Shown: positions 28,280-37,708 of the stretch, one piece after another | How the letters are laid out: each line of letters starts with the position of its first letter | Numbering within the stretch: position 1 is the first letter of the stretch | Assembly: GCF_003609835.1 (NCBI RefSeq) | Contig: NZ_AP017898.1 | Coordinates: 2,232,001-2,296,000 of the forward strand | Direction: 5' to 3' | DNA length: 64,000 nt | Source: Sphingopyxis sp. FD7 | Lineage (GTDB): Bacteria > Pseudomonadota > Alphaproteobacteria > Sphingomonadales > Sphingomonadaceae | Made by a program: the position numbers and the translations under genes | Notes under the pieces: generated by a model | What the model saw: the letters and a program-made list of their open reading frames with translations, nothing else | Told to the model about the DNA's origin: nothing | Database searches by the model: none

Positions 28280-29866
28280 ATGCCGACTCCCGAACCCTCC
28301 GCCGCCCCTGAATCGATCCTGATCATCGACTTCGGATCGCAAGTCACCCAGCTCATCGCCCGCCGCGTCCGCGAGGCGGGCGTCTATAGCGAGATCGTCC
28401 CGTTCAGCGCCGCCGAAGCCGCGCTGGAGCGGATGCAGCCCAAGGGCATCATCCTGTCGGGCTCGCCCGCCTCGGTCCCCGCCGACGGCAGCCCGCGCGC
28501 ACCGCAGTCGGTGTTCGACAGCGGCCTGCCGATCCTGGGCATATGTTACGGCCAGCAGGTGATGAGCCAGCAGCTCGGCGGCCGCGTCGAGCCCGGCGGC
28601 GTCGACGGGACGCGCGATGGCGAATTCGGCCGCGCCTTCCTGACCGTCACCGAACCCTGCGTGCTGTTCGACGGGCTGTGGGCGGTCGGCGAGCGGCATC
28701 AGGTGTGGATGAGCCACGGCGACCGCGTGACGCAATTCGCCCCCGGTTTCCGCATCGTCGCGGTCAGCGACGGCGCGCCCTTTGCCCTCATCGCCGACGA
28801 CGCGCGCCGCTATTATGGCACGCAGTTCCACCCCGAGGTCGTCCACACGCCCGACGGCGCCAAGCTGATCGCCAATTTCGTGCGCCACGTCTGCGGCTGT
28901 TCGGGTGACTGGACGATGGCCGAGTTCCGCGCCACGAAAATCGCCGAAATCCGCGAACAGGTCGGCGACCAGCGCGTGCTGTGCGGCCTGTCGGGCGGCG
29001 TCGACAGCGCGGTCGCGGCGGTGCTGATCCACGAAGCGATCGGCGAACAGCTCACCTGCGTCTTCGTCGACCACGGCCTCTTGCGCATGAACGAGCGCGA
29101 ACAGGTCGAGCGTCTGTTCCGCGATCATTACAACATCCCGCTGGTCGTCGTGGACGCCGAGGAGCGCTTCATGGCGGGCCTGGCGGGCGTCACCGACCCC
29201 GAGGCGAAGCGCAAGTTCATCGGCGCCGAGTTCATCAATGTGTTCGAGGAAGAGGCAAGGAAGATCGGCGGCGCCGACTTCCTCGCGCAGGGCACACTCT
29301 ATCCCGACGTGATCGAATCGGTTTCGTTCACCGGCGGGCCGAGCGTGACGATCAAGAGCCACCACAATGTCGGCGGCCTGCCCGAACGGATGAACATGAA
29401 GCTGGTCGAGCCCTTGCGCGAGCTGTTCAAGGACGAGGTGCGCCTGCTCGGCAAGGAGCTGGGCCTGCCCGACATTTTCGTCGGCCGCCATCCCTTCCCC
29501 GGCCCCGGCCTCGCGATCCGCATTCCGGGCGAAGTGTCGAAGGAACGCTGCGACATTTTGCGCAAGGCCGACGCGGTGTATCTCGAAGAAATCCGCAACG
29601 CGGGCCTCTATGACGCGATCTGGCAGGCGTTCGCGGTGCTGCTCCCCGTCAAGACGGTTGGCGTGATGGGTGACGGGCGGACATATGACCATGTCTGCGC
29701 GCTGCGCGCCGTCACCTCGACCGACGGCATGACCGCCGACATCTACCCCTTCGACGCCAGTTTCTTGAGCCGCTGCGCGACGCGCATCATCAACGAGGTC
29801 CAGGGCATCAACCGCGTGGTGTATGACTATACGTCAAAGCCGCCGGGGACGATCGAGTGGGAATGA
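28280..29866 (+). CDS. guaA: GMP synthase (glutamine-hydrolysing)
   Basis: Makes GMP from XMP. The 528-aa protein has the class-I amidotransferase domain first, with Cys89 in GICYGQQ and the His/Glu of QFHPEVVHT. Next comes the ATP-pyrophosphatase domain with the P-loop GLSGGVDSA at about 236-244, and the C-terminal dimerisation domain ending [10 protein letters not shown]. An in-frame region upstream is open to 26000 but is the antisense of the TonB receptor. The 3' end is the apparent integration site of the island that starts here. Confidence 0.97.
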   Translation: MPTPEPSAAPESILIIDFGSQVTQLIARRVREAGVYSEIVPFSAAEAALERMQPKGIILSGSPASVPADGSPRAPQSVFDSGLPILGICYGQQVMSQQLGGRVEPGGVDGTRDGEFGRAFLTVTEPCVLFDGLWAVGERHQVWMSHGDRVTQFAPGFRIVAVSDGAPFALIADDARRYYGTQFHPEVVHTPDGAKLIANFVRHVCGCSGDWTMAEFRATKIAEIREQVGDQRVLCGLSGGVDSAVAAVLIHEAIGEQLTCVFVDHGLLRMNEREQVERLFRDHYNIPLVVVDAEERFMAGLAGVTDPEAKRKFIGAEFINVFEEEARKIGGADFLAQGTLYPDVIESVSFTGGPSVTIKSHHNVGGLPERMNMKLVEPLRELFKDEVRLLGKELGLPDIFVGRHPFPGPGLAIRIPGEVSKERCDILRKADAVYLEEIRNAGLYDAIWQAFAVLLPVKTVGVMGDGRTYDHVCALRAVTSTDGMTADIYPFDASFLSRCATRIINEVQGINRVVYDYTSKPPGTIEWE

Positions 29867-29891
29867 TTCGGGGCACGCAAATGCCCGAATA
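29862..29891. other. guaA 3' end / probable left attachment region with stem-loop
   Basis: The guaA stop codon is followed by an imperfect inverted repeat (ATTCGGGGCA then TGCCCGAAT) that could end guaA transcription. Islands with P4-type integrases are known to insert at the 3' end of guaA, usually preserving its last codons. The exact core cannot be defined because the other end of the island lies outside the window. Confidence 0.5.
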
Positions 29892-30032
29892 CCTCTCGCA
29901 GGGATGACGTCCAACTAATTGAAAAAAATAATTTTGTTGTCGATAACATTCGGCGACAATCGGTGGGCAGCCTTCATTGCGAGCGGACGGGCTGACGGCC
30001 TTGCCTACCCTTGTTTCTTCCAGAAATCGTCG

Positions 30033-30142
30033 ATACCGTCAGGGACACATCAGCCCTAGACGGTATTTTTTTCGCTCTAACAGTCGGAAAAGCAGTGCTT
30101 TTTCGGGCGGGAGAACTGCGCTTTTAGGCTGACGGTATTTTT
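30033..30142. promoter_or_regulatory. repeated GACGGTAT sites, probable integrase arm-binding sites
   Basis: GACGGTATTTTT occurs at 30059-30070 and again at 30131-30142, and the core appears inverted (ATACCGTC) at 30033-30040. All lie within 130 bases upstream of the integrase gene and island-ward of guaA, where arm-type sites of P4-like integrases are expected. Integrase autoregulation through the copy nearest the ATG is plausible. Confidence 0.6.
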
Positions 30143-30159
30143 CCGTCGGAGTCCCCCTC

Positions 30160-31416
30160 ATGCTTACCGATACAGAACTCAAGCACCTGAAACCAAAAGC
30201 AAAACCATATAAGGTCACGGACCGTGACGGCATGTATGTGCTGGTCAGTCCCGGCGGCACCATTTCCTTCCGCGTGGACTACCGTTTGCATGGTCGCCGG
30301 GAGACCGTGACACTTGGCAAGTACGCGCCTTCGGACCTTTCGCTAGCGCGCGCTCGCGAAAAGTGCATCGACGCAAAACGAATGATCGCCGAGGGGCAGT
30401 CGCCGGCCATCGAGAAGCAGCGCGAGAAGAGGCGGATCAAGGAAGCCAAGAGCTTTGGCCAGTTCGGAGAGAAGTGGCTTCAGTGTGCTCCTATGGCCGA
30501 CAGCACACGAGCAATGAGGCGCTCGATATTCGAGCGTGAGTTACTTCCGGTATGGAAGAGTCGCCTATTGACCGAGATCACCCCGGGCGATCTACGCGAA
30601 CATTGCCTCAAGATCGTAGATCGCGGCGCGCCGGCAACCGCCATTCATGTCCGCGATATCCTCAAACAGATTTACGCCTTTGCAAAGCTGCACGGCGAAA
30701 AGGCGGCGAATCCCGCTGACGAAGTGGGTCCGGCATCAATCGCGACTTTTGTCCCGAAAGATCGCTCGCTATCTCCTTCGGAAATCAGGGTGCTGTTCAA
30801 GGCCCTCGAGCAGGTGGCAACCATCCCGACAATACGCTTGGGGATGCGATTCATCCTACTTTCGATGGTGCGGAAGAGTGAATTCCAGGATGCGGTCTGG
30901 AACGAGGTCGACTTCGAAAATGCCGTCTGGTCCATTCCGAAGGAAAGAATGAAAAGATCGCGGCCGCACAATGTCTATCTGTCGACGCAGATGCTCGACA
31001 TCCTGATCGCGCTGAAGACCTGTGCGGGCAATTCGAAATATTTGCTGCCATCCCGCTACGACGCGGATGCGCCGATGTCCCGTGCAACTCTGAACCGGGT
31101 GACTTACGCCGTGGTCGAACAGGCGCGGAAAGACGGCCTGCCGCTTGAACCATTCACCGTGCACGACCTTCGCCGAACGGGTTCGACGCTTCTGAACGAG
31201 ATGGGGTTCAACAGTGACTGGGTCGAAAAATGTCTTGCGCATGAAGACGGCCGCTCGTCGAGGGGCGTGTACAACAAAGCCGAATATGAGCAGCAGAGGC
31301 GCCACATGATGCAGGAATGGTCAAATACCGTCGATGCGTGGATCGCAGGTCAGCGCTATGCACCCACACTGCTCCCCCCAGCACCGCCACTCCTCGACCT
31401 CGACCCTAGCCTTTGA
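30160..31416 (+). CDS. P4-type tyrosine recombinase (island integrase)
   Basis: A 418-aa integrase. The N-terminal part is the DUF4102 arm-binding domain (LTDTELKHLKPKAKPYKVTDRD... FRVDYRLHGRRETVTLGKY). It is followed by a SAM-like core-binding region and the catalytic domain, with Arg in SMVRKSEF, HDLRRTGS (H-x-x-R), and the nucleophile Tyr in RGVYNKAEYEQQRR. It lies 293 bases after guaA and in the same direction, the layout of guaA-inserted islands. All catalytic residues are present, so it looks functional. Confidence 0.95.
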   Translation: MLTDTELKHLKPKAKPYKVTDRDGMYVLVSPGGTISFRVDYRLHGRRETVTLGKYAPSDLSLARAREKCIDAKRMIAEGQSPAIEKQREKRRIKEAKSFGQFGEKWLQCAPMADSTRAMRRSIFERELLPVWKSRLLTEITPGDLREHCLKIVDRGAPATAIHVRDILKQIYAFAKLHGEKAANPADEVGPASIATFVPKDRSLSPSEIRVLFKALEQVATIPTIRLGMRFILLSMVRKSEFQDAVWNEVDFENAVWSIPKERMKRSRPHNVYLSTQMLDILIALKTCAGNSKYLLPSRYDADAPMSRATLNRVTYAVVEQARKDGLPLEPFTVHDLRRTGSTLLNEMGFNSDWVEKCLAHEDGRSSRGVYNKAEYEQQRRHMMQEWSNTVDAWIAGQRYAPTLLPPAPPLLDLDPSL

Positions 31417-31666
31417 CCGGCCGATTGCGCCGGTCGCGGACATCCACTTGCTGGGCGCGACCGATAGGCCGTGCCCGGCGATCCGCCAGCCAAGCCTCAA
31501 CCTCCGCCAGGTTCCAGACTACCGTCCTTGGAGACAATGCGTAGCGACGAGGGAATTCTCCCCGACGCTCCATCTCGAAGATGGTGCTGTCGGCAAGCGG
31601 TACCATCTCTTTTAGCTGATGGCGCCGGATCGTGCGTGTATAGTCGTTTGGGCCGTCCTTGGACAT
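31406..31666 (-). CDS. AlpA-like excisionase/regulator
   Basis: An 86-aa helix-turn-helix protein from the ATG at 31666 (MSKDGPNDYTRTIRR). The AlpA/phage-regulator pattern is clear: LKEMVPLADSTIFEMERRGEFPRRYALSPRTVVWNLAEVEAWL. Such proteins act as recombination directionality factors or regulate the integrase. Its 3' end converges on the integrase with an 11-base overlap, and its location next to the integrase supports an excision role. Confidence 0.82.
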   Translation of the reverse strand: MSKDGPNDYTRTIRRHQLKEMVPLADSTIFEMERRGEFPRRYALSPRTVVWNLAEVEAWLADRRARPIGRAQQVDVRDRRNRPVKG

Positions 31667-31697
31667 TTGCTGTGACTCGGCTTTGGCGCTCGGAGGC

Positions 31698-31916
31698 CTA
31701 TTTCGACCGAAGGCGAGCGAACGCCCGATCGGTGCTGATGAAATGATCGAGCATCGGAGCAATGAGGCGCTCGGGCAAAATCGGCTCGCTGAGCCCCGTC
31801 TCACGCGCATGAACTTTCGCATATTCGACCAGCCTGGCGTGCAAGGCACCCGGGAGTTCGATACTGAGCTTGACTGGTTTTTCGTCCAGCACCGCTCCCA
31901 GTCTGAGCTTGCTCAC
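31698..31916 (-). CDS. DUF2274-family protein (conjugation-operon tail)
   Basis: A 72-aa protein beginning MSKLRLGAVLDEKPVKLSIE, matching DUF2274, which is typically encoded directly after trbI in conjugation gene clusters. The middle (LVEYAKVHARETG) resembles a ribbon-helix-helix domain. Its ATG overlaps the trbI stop by 4 bases. With trbI it is the surviving tail of the mating-pair operon. Confidence 0.82.
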   Translation of the reverse strand: MSKLRLGAVLDEKPVKLSIELPGALHARLVEYAKVHARETGLSEPILPERLIAPMLDHFISTDRAFARLRSK

Positions 31917-33081
31917 CGCGCACCTGCCGAAGCCGAGCTATCAATAATGAGGTCGCGGGTCACCATGACGCGAAACGCAAAGCCGGGCCGGACTGTGAGC
32001 GTTGGTGGCACGGAGAGCTCGCGTTCGACCACCCGCCGCCCAGCCTCGTTCGTGCTATCCTGAAGGCCCGACCGAAGCGCCCGGACGAGGTCACCGTCCC
32101 CACCGACGGCGAGTTCGGTCCCGACGCCGAGAAACGCCGAGACCAACGCCGCGCGCAACATCCGCCCCCAATGGTTGTTCACGCCATCTTCAAGACCGAC
32201 ATAGCCCGAGACATCTGCGCCGAACTGGCGATCAAGACGAATTGATCGCCCGCCCGGGAGTATAAGGCGATCCCAGGCCAGAAGCACACGGCGCTGACCC
32301 GCGGCGACCTCGCTGTCATACTCTCCGACGAGCCGCGCACCTTGCGGAATGAGCAGCAGCCGACCGGTCGGACTGTCATAGACATTCTGCGTGACCTGCG
32401 CGGTGATCTGGCCGGGAAGGTCGGACCGGATTCCCGTGATCAGAGCAGCCGGGATAACGGTGCCAGCCTGAACCACGGCCGCCGAACTCGGCGCGACGAT
32501 CCGCTCGGAGCTTTCGAACGCGGGCTGCGGCCCGCCGGCGAGAAAGGCTTTGCGCGCTGCTGCGGGCGTACCTGCCTCCTTGGCCGGTTCTAAGGCTGCC
32601 GGCGGGGCATCGAGAATTCCGTGCGCGGCGGCCGCCGCGCTGCCGCCGCCCAGAAACAGGCGGCTTCCCTCGGCGGCCTCGCGTTCCTGCAGAGCGCGCT
32701 GCTTCGCCTGGTCCCGCGCGGTTTGGCGCGGATCGGGCGGGGGCGGCCCCATCGCGGGGACGGGGACAGGCTCGCCCGCCCTTTGCGCCGCCACGATCGG
32801 CCGCCCGAGGTCCCCTGGCAGCGGCGGTCCGAGCTTGGGGACAGCGCCATAGTCGGCGGGCGCCCCGGTCACGGCTTCGGACCGGTTGGGCGAGGCGACC
32901 TCGTAAAGCTCCTGCGCGACCTTTGGATCGGCCGAGCGCAGCGCCCAGAGAAGTGCGCCCCCAATTGCGATCCCGGCGGTGCCACCGAGCACCGCAAGCG
33001 TCTTGCGCGACAGGCGCATGACGCGCGGCAGTTCGCCCTCAAGACGAAAGCCGTCAGGGCTTGCAGGCGCAACTGCTCCCC
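31913..33081 (-). pseudogene. trbI: TrbI/VirB10-like protein, 5' end removed by IS insertion
   Basis: TrbI spans the envelope in type IV secretion. The surviving reading frame has one membrane segment (LAVLGGTAGIAIGGALLWAL), a proline-rich periplasmic linker, and the conserved C-terminal channel domain (VIPAALITGIRSDLPGQI, VYDSPTGRLLLIPQGARL). The frame continues upstream of the first ATG (33019) as PDGFRLEGELPRV, a typical TrbI cytoplasmic end, until it meets the left end of the IS3-A element (33074). The original start codon is missing. A shortened protein could still be made from 33019, but its promoter and upstream genes are gone. Confidence 0.88.
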
Positions 33082-33158
33082 GTCAGCACCAATGGCACAG
33101 ATTTGAGGTTGTGATTTAAGGAGGATTTGGGCTTCGTCGTAGTGACGAAGGAACGAAG

Positions 33159-33545
33159 ATGAAGCCCAAATCCTCCAATGCAAAATCGCCGACCAAGGCC
33201 CCTGCGGAGCGGGTGGTGAAGGACATCCGGCGTGCAACCCGCCGGCACTTCTCGGCCGAAGACAAGATCCGCATCGTGCTGGATGGCCTGCGCGGCGAGG
33301 ACAGCATCGCCGAGCTGTGCCGCAAGGAAGGCATTGCCCAGAGCCTGTATTACACCTGGTCGAAGGAGTTCATGGAAGCCGGCAAGCGCCGCCTGGCCGG
33401 CGACACCGCCCGTGCCGCGACCACTGGCGAGGTGCAGGATCTGCGCCGCGAAGCCCGCGCCCTGAAGGAATGCGTTGCCGACCTGACCCTGGAGAACCGC
33501 CTGCTCAAAAAAAGCATGATCGCGGATGGGGGCGACGACGAATGA
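33159..33545 (+). CDS. IS3-A transposase OrfA (copy 1)
   Basis: A 128-aa protein with an N-terminal helix-turn-helix (FSAEDKIRIVLDGLRGEDSIAELCRKEGIAQSLYYTWSK in part) that recognises the IS ends, and a C-terminal leucine-zipper-like segment (LRREARALKECVADLTLENRLLKK). It ends in an ATGA overlap with OrfB. A run of seven A at 33508-33514 lies in the region where the -1 frame is also open, so an OrfAB fusion by frameshifting is possible. Confidence 0.93.
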   Translation: MKPKSSNAKSPTKAPAERVVKDIRRATRRHFSAEDKIRIVLDGLRGEDSIAELCRKEGIAQSLYYTWSKEFMEAGKRRLAGDTARAATTGEVQDLRREARALKECVADLTLENRLLKKSMIADGGDDE

Positions 33546-34522
33546 GGTATCCCGCCTCGGAGAAGCTCGAGATCATCCGGATCGTCGAGCAGTCGCACCT
33601 GCCCGCCAAACGCACGCTGGACCAGCTCGGCATCGCCCGTCGGACCTTCTACCGCTGGTATGACCGGTTCCTCGAAGGCGGCCCGGAGGCCTTGGAGGAT
33701 CGGCCGTCGGCGCCGACCCGGGTGTGGAACCGCATCGGCGATGATATCCAGGACCAGATCGTCGAGATGGCCCTGGACTACAGCGAACTGTCACCGCGCG
33801 AGCTGGCGGTGCGGTTCACCGACGAGAAGCGCTACTTCGTGTCGGAAGCCACGGTTTACCGCCTGTTGAAGGCCCATGATCTGATCACCAGCCCGGCCTA
33901 TGTCGTGATCAAGGCCGCCGATCAGTTCCACACCAAGACCACCCGGCCGAACGAGATGTGGCAAACCGACTTCACCTACTTCAAGATCATCGGGTGGGGC
34001 TGGATGTACCTGTCGACCGTGCTCGACGACTTCTCGCGCTACATCATCGCCTGGAAACTGTGCACCAACATGCGGGCCGAGGACGTCACCGACACGCTGG
34101 ACATGGCGCTGGCTGCCTCGGGCTGCGACAGCGCCACCGTGCTGCACAAACCCAGGCTGCTCAGCGATAACGGTCCCAGCTACATCGCTGGCGAACTGGC
34201 TGAATACATCGAAGCTCAGCAGATGAGTCATGTGCGCGGTGCACCGTGCCACCCTCAGACCCAGGGCAAGATCGAGCGCTGGCACCAGACTCTGAAGAAC
34301 CGCATCCTGCTGGAGAACTACTTCCTGCCCGGCGACCTCGAGGCCCAGATCGAAGCCTTCGTCGAGCACTACAACAATCAACGTTACCACGAGAGCCTGA
34401 ACAACGTGACGCCCGCCGACGCCTACTTCGGCAGGGCACCAGCCATCATCAAACAGCGTGAAAGGATCAAACGACAGACCATCGAATATCGGCGCTTGCA
34501 ACACCGCAAGCTCGCCGCTTAA
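33542..34522 (+). CDS. IS3-A transposase OrfB (copy 1)
   Basis: A 326-aa DDE transposase (rve integrase core). It begins MRYPASEKLEIIR, has a helix-turn-helix with RRTFYRWYDRFLEGG, and the catalytic triad: Asp in WQTDFTYF, Asp in LLSDNGPSYI, Glu in GKIERWHQTLKNR. The start ATG overlaps the OrfA stop. Family membership is clear; the exact IS name is not known to me. Confidence 0.94.
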   Translation: MRYPASEKLEIIRIVEQSHLPAKRTLDQLGIARRTFYRWYDRFLEGGPEALEDRPSAPTRVWNRIGDDIQDQIVEMALDYSELSPRELAVRFTDEKRYFVSEATVYRLLKAHDLITSPAYVVIKAADQFHTKTTRPNEMWQTDFTYFKIIGWGWMYLSTVLDDFSRYIIAWKLCTNMRAEDVTDTLDMALAASGCDSATVLHKPRLLSDNGPSYIAGELAEYIEAQQMSHVRGAPCHPQTQGKIERWHQTLKNRILLENYFLPGDLEAQIEAFVEHYNNQRYHESLNNVTPADAYFGRAPAIIKQRERIKRQTIEYRRLQHRKLAA

Positions 34523-34596
34523 AATCCAGCCCCTGACGAGGCCCGCACTCCGCTAATTTACGCCGCGAGTTGTGCCAAATGTTCTGACGACGGACA

Positions 34597-35133
34597 ATGT
34601 CGCTCTTCATCGCACAGGCTACAGGTTCGATCATTGTAACGGACAGCCCGCATCGGTGGTGCGAGATTGTCGCCGCTGGTTGGATGCAGTCGAATCGACG
34701 GCCCGATCAATTGCCCGGACTCCGCTCCGAGATCGAGCAGAACGAACATCTGTTCTTAGGAAATCAATGGTCAATCGCCGACGTTCACAGTCAGGGGAAA
34801 GCCCGATCATACACGATTCTGATGCAGGACGTGTTTCGCTACCTCACCGCCAATGCGCACAAGGGGCCCAAGCCAAATTGGGAAGCGCAGTTGCCCAAGC
34901 GCTTGAGAACATCACTAGCCCAAACCGCAAAGGCCATCATGCAGACTGGTGATCTGGCGCAGTCGGCGAGAATGAAATGCGTCATCCCGCCTGGAGGCAT
35001 CCGAGACAACAGCATCAATCGGCTGCTGTTGATGTCGAGCGTCGACACATATCTAGAGTATATTCCGATCGCATTCTACATCGAGCGGCCGGATCCGTCG
35101 CAATATAAGCGAGCCGGTCTTGGCGATCCGTAG
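34597..35133 (+). pseudogene. unknown protein, 5' end cut by IS3-A
   Basis: The reading frame starts exactly at the IS boundary and encodes up to 178 residues I do not recognise, with RWCEIVAAGWMQ near the beginning and SRVDTYLEYIPIAFYIERPD-like text (SVDTYLEYIPIAFYIER) near the end. Since the ATG at 34597 is adjacent to the IS end, the original start was probably lost. It lies 95 bases upstream of the abiH-like gene on the same strand and may have belonged to the same defence unit. Confidence 0.5.
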
Positions 35134-35228
35134 CAATCCGCGGCGTCGCACCCCTACTTTACGATAGAGGCGGGCATCTCAGTGCCGCTGCCAGCCCAAT
35201 TGCATCCATCTGGTAGAGAAGCATTTCC

Positions 35229-35547
35229 ATGACGAAACGTCTGTACATCATCGGCAACGGCTTTGACCTCCATCACGGCATCCCATCCCGATATTCGCAG
35301 TTCGGAGACTATCTCCTGAACGTGGACCCAGCATCGTGGCGGACAATCTGCGAGTACCTATTCGTCGACAAGGACTTCTGGGCCTGTTTCGAAGAGCGTT
35401 TGGCATCGTTCGATGAGGATGCGATCATCGACTATGCCGAGCAGTTTCTGGTTAGCTATGGCGCAGACGACTGGAGCGACGCCTATCATCACGACTTCGA
35501 ATATGAAATCGAACAGGTTGTCGATGCACTTTCCCGAAAGCTCCGTG
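35229..35547 (+). pseudogene. AbiH-family protein, N-terminal part (interrupted gene)
   Basis: The first 106 codons begin MTKRLYIIGNGFDLHHGIPS, the AbiH-family start known from phage abortive-infection proteins. The gene is broken at the 9-base sequence AGCTCCGTG (35539-35547), which is repeated at 40579-40587. Joining 35547 to 40588 restores one continuous frame of 295 codons (SRKLRDHFAAW across the joint). The disruption by 5031 bases of IS-derived DNA should abolish function. Confidence 0.85.
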
Positions 35548-35578
35548 TGTCAAACGGCGTTCAAAAGGGACCCCCGAT
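35548..35578 (+). mobile_element. remnant left end of an IS21-like element
   Basis: TGTCAAACGGCG...GGGACCCCC is related to the ends of the complete IS21-family element in the same block (GGCGT...GGGACCCCC) and pairs as an inverted repeat, about 19 of 28 positions, with the remnant at 40548-40578. It directly follows the AGCTCCGTG target repeat. The body of this IS is missing. Confidence 0.65.
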
Positions 35579-35653
35579 TGGAGTGGGCCCCTTGGGCCGG
35601 ACAGGGAAGCATAGTTGGATTGACCGGTTGGCCGGGCTTTTGGAGAAGAGCCC

Positions 35654-36004
35654 ATGGCAAGACACCGATCCCATAGCGTTGAGTTCAAGCGTCAGGTCGC
35701 ACAGGAGTTTCTGAACGGCGAGACGCTTCACGGCCTTGCCAAGCGGCATGATATTTCCCGGCAGTTGATCCGCATCTGGGTGGCGAAGTATGAGGCCGGT
35801 GCCCTTGATGACGATGCGCGGGCGGCGGATCTGATCCAGGAATATGAGGCGCGGATTGCCGCACTCGAACGCCTTGTCGGCAAACAGGCGCTGGAGCTGG
35901 AGTTTTTAAAGGGGGCTCTGCGCGACGCACCGCGGCCGAGAAGCGCCAATACGTCCGTGATCACCGGCCCGGCGGGATGTCGATCGCACGAGGATGTCGG
36001 CTGA
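35654..36004 (+). CDS. IS3-B transposase OrfA (copy 1)
   Basis: A 116-aa protein with a helix-turn-helix ([19 protein letters not shown], then [20 protein letters not shown]) and a zipper-like end. TTTAAAG at 35905-35911 is a canonical slippery heptamer (T TTA AAG in the OrfA frame), and the -1 frame leads straight into OrfB. The functional transposase is therefore expected to be an OrfAB fusion made by programmed frameshifting. Confidence 0.93.
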   Translation: MARHRSHSVEFKRQVAQEFLNGETLHGLAKRHDISRQLIRIWVAKYEAGALDDDARAADLIQEYEARIAALERLVGKQALELEFLKGALRDAPRPRSANTSVITGPAGCRSHEDVG

Positions 36005-36801
36005 TGGGCATCGCACGATCGACATTCTATCATGAGCGGACCCAACCGATCGGCGATGCCGAACTGGTAGCTGCTATCACCGTGATCTGCGATGAGTTCG
36101 AAGCTTATGGCTGGCGCCGCGTGCAGGCCGCGCTCCGCCATCAGGGCGTGATCGCGAACCACAAGCGGATCAAGCGATTGATGCGCGCGCATGACCTGCA
36201 GCCGCGCCGTCGCAGGCGTTATACCGCAACCACCGACAGCGATCATGACCTGCCAGTCTTTCCGGATCGCTCGAAGGATATGATTCTTGATGGTCCCGAT
36301 CAACTCTGGGTGGCGGACCTGACCTATGTCGCCATCATTGGCGGCTTTGCCTATGTCGCGATCGTCCTCGATGCCTGGTCACGCCGCGTCGTCGGCTATG
36401 CGATCGGAAGATCGATCGATGCGCGGCTCGCAGTGGCGGCGCTGAAGGTGGCGATCGAACGACGGCGCCCGCGATCAGGATGCGTGCATCATTCTGACCG
36501 CGGCAGCCAATACGCATCCCGGATTTATCGAGCGATGCTCGCCGATCATGCCATGGTCGGCTCGATGAGCCGGCGGGGCAACCCGTACGATAACGCCAAA
36601 GCGGAAAGCTTCATGAAGACACTCAAGGTCGAGGCGGTCTATCCCATGGCATTCGAAACCTTCGACGATGTCGCCGACCAGCTTCCTAGGTTCATCGACG
36701 ACATCTACAACCAACGCAGATTGCATTCCGCGCTCGGCTATGTCAGCCCCGCGCAGTTCGAGCAGCAAAACTCCCGGCTCATGGTCAAATCAGCTGCGTG
36801 A
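35977..36801 (+). CDS. IS3-B transposase OrfB (copy 1)
   Basis: A 274-aa IS3 catalytic protein. HTH_21-type region [25 protein letters not shown] is followed by the DDE core: [27 protein letters not shown] and [14 protein letters not shown] (Asp, Asp, Glu). In the frameshifted product the coding region extends upstream through [12 protein letters not shown]. Both copies encode the same protein. Confidence 0.94.
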   Translation: MSIARGCRLMGIARSTFYHERTQPIGDAELVAAITVICDEFEAYGWRRVQAALRHQGVIANHKRIKRLMRAHDLQPRRRRRYTATTDSDHDLPVFPDRSKDMILDGPDQLWVADLTYVAIIGGFAYVAIVLDAWSRRVVGYAIGRSIDARLAVAALKVAIERRRPRSGCVHHSDRGSQYASRIYRAMLADHAMVGSMSRRGNPYDNAKAESFMKTLKVEAVYPMAFETFDDVADQLPRFIDDIYNQRRLHSALGYVSPAQFEQQNSRLMVKSAA

Positions 36802-36979
36802 CCCTGTCCGGCCCAAGGGGCCCACTCCAGATCGGCGTCGAAGAGGGACCCCCTTTTCGGATAATATGATGCTGGTTTGTTGAAGATGGCCTTGCGCTGC
36901 GTGCGGCGGAGGGCGGGCGTAGCCCGACCGGAGGCGCGCGCAGCGCAAGATAGATTTTTGAAGGCGCCGAAGGTGGCTG

Positions 36980-37708
36980 TCAGCTGCGGTTTTTGAAGCG
37001 CCAGCTGTCGTTGCCCGTCTCGACGATATCGCAGTGGTGGGTGACGCGGTCGAGCAGCGCCGTGGTCATCTTGGGATCGCCGAACACGGTCGGCCATTCG
37101 CCGAAGGCGAGGTTCGTGGTGATGATGACGCTGGTCCGCTCATAAAGCTTGCTGATGAGGTGGAACAGCAACTGCCCTCCTGAGCGGGCGAACGGCAGAT
37201 AACCGAGCTCGTCGAGCACGATCAGGTCGAGCCGCGACAGCTGCGCCGCCAGGGTCCCGCCTTTGCCGATCCGGGTCTCCTCTTCGAGGCGTGTCACCAG
37301 ATCGACGGTGTTGAAGTAGCGGGCGCGAGCGCCCCTTCGCACGACATTGGCGGTGATCGCGATGGCGAGGTGGGTCTTGCCTGTCCCCGTGCCGCCGACC
37401 AGCACGATATTGCGGCGAGGCGGGAGGAAGGAGCCATCGTGAAGGGAGCGGATCATCTCCTCATTGATCGGTGTGCCCTCGAAGCTGAACCGCTCCAGGT
37501 CCTTCACCACGGGCAGCCTCGCAGCCGTCATCCGATAGCGGATGGAGGCTGCATCCCGGTGGGTCGCCTCAGCACGGAGCAGGTCGGTCAGTATCTCCAT
37601 GGTGGTGCGCTTGCGCTGGAGGCCGGTGGTGACCGCCTCGTCGAACGCCGCCGCCATGCCCTTGAGTCCGAGGCCGCACATCGTGTCGATCATATCATGC
37701 CGCTGCAT
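36980..37708 (-). CDS. istB: IS21 helper ATPase IstB
   Basis: A 242-aa AAA+ transposition helper from the chosen start at 37708 ([10 protein letters not shown]). Walker A is [11 protein letters not shown], Walker B is [10 protein letters not shown], and the C-terminal [21 protein letters not shown] matches IstB. IstB oligomers load target DNA and stimulate IstA. The start lies inside the istA 3' end, as in other IS21 elements; an upstream start at 37738 is also possible. Confidence 0.94.
   Translation of the reverse strand: MQRHDMIDTMCGLGLKGMAAAFDEAVTTGLQRKRTTMEILTDLLRAEATHRDAASIRYRMTAARLPVVKDLERFSFEGTPINEEMIRSLHDGSFLPPRRNIVLVGGTGTGKTHLAIAITANVVRRGARARYFNTVDLVTRLEEETRIGKGGTLAAQLSRLDLIVLDELGYLPFARSGGQLLFHLISKLYERTSVIITTNLAFGEWPTVFGDPKMTTALLDRVTHHCDIVETGNDSWRFKNRS

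Larger units (their letters stand above)
33074..34596 (+). mobile_element. IS3-family element A, copy 1 (1523 bp)
   Basis: Bounds come from comparing this copy with the inverted copy at 61725-63247: identity begins at TGCTCCCCGTCAG and ends at GACGACGGACA in both, giving 1523 bp each. The ends form an imperfect inverted repeat of about 26 bases with the conserved TG start (TGCTCCCC.../TGTCCGTC...) sharing GTCAG and TGGCACA. No target-site duplication is visible on either side, which suggests rearrangement after insertion. Confidence 0.9.
35579..36829 (+). mobile_element. IS3-family element B, copy 1 (1251 bp)
   Basis: Terminal inverted repeats begin TGGAGTGGGCCCC at 35579 and end GGGGCCCACTCCA at 36829, continuing inward through a shared GGCCGGACAGGG. 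An apparently identical copy in the opposite orientation lies at 39297-40547, also 1251 bp. Here it sits inside the abiH block between the IS21 remnant and the complete IS21 element. Confidence 0.92.

Noticed and set aside
29867..30159. A tRNA gene as the island's insertion site
   Set aside because: No cloverleaf or T-loop sequence (GGTTCGAATC type) is present. The guaA 3' end is the better candidate.
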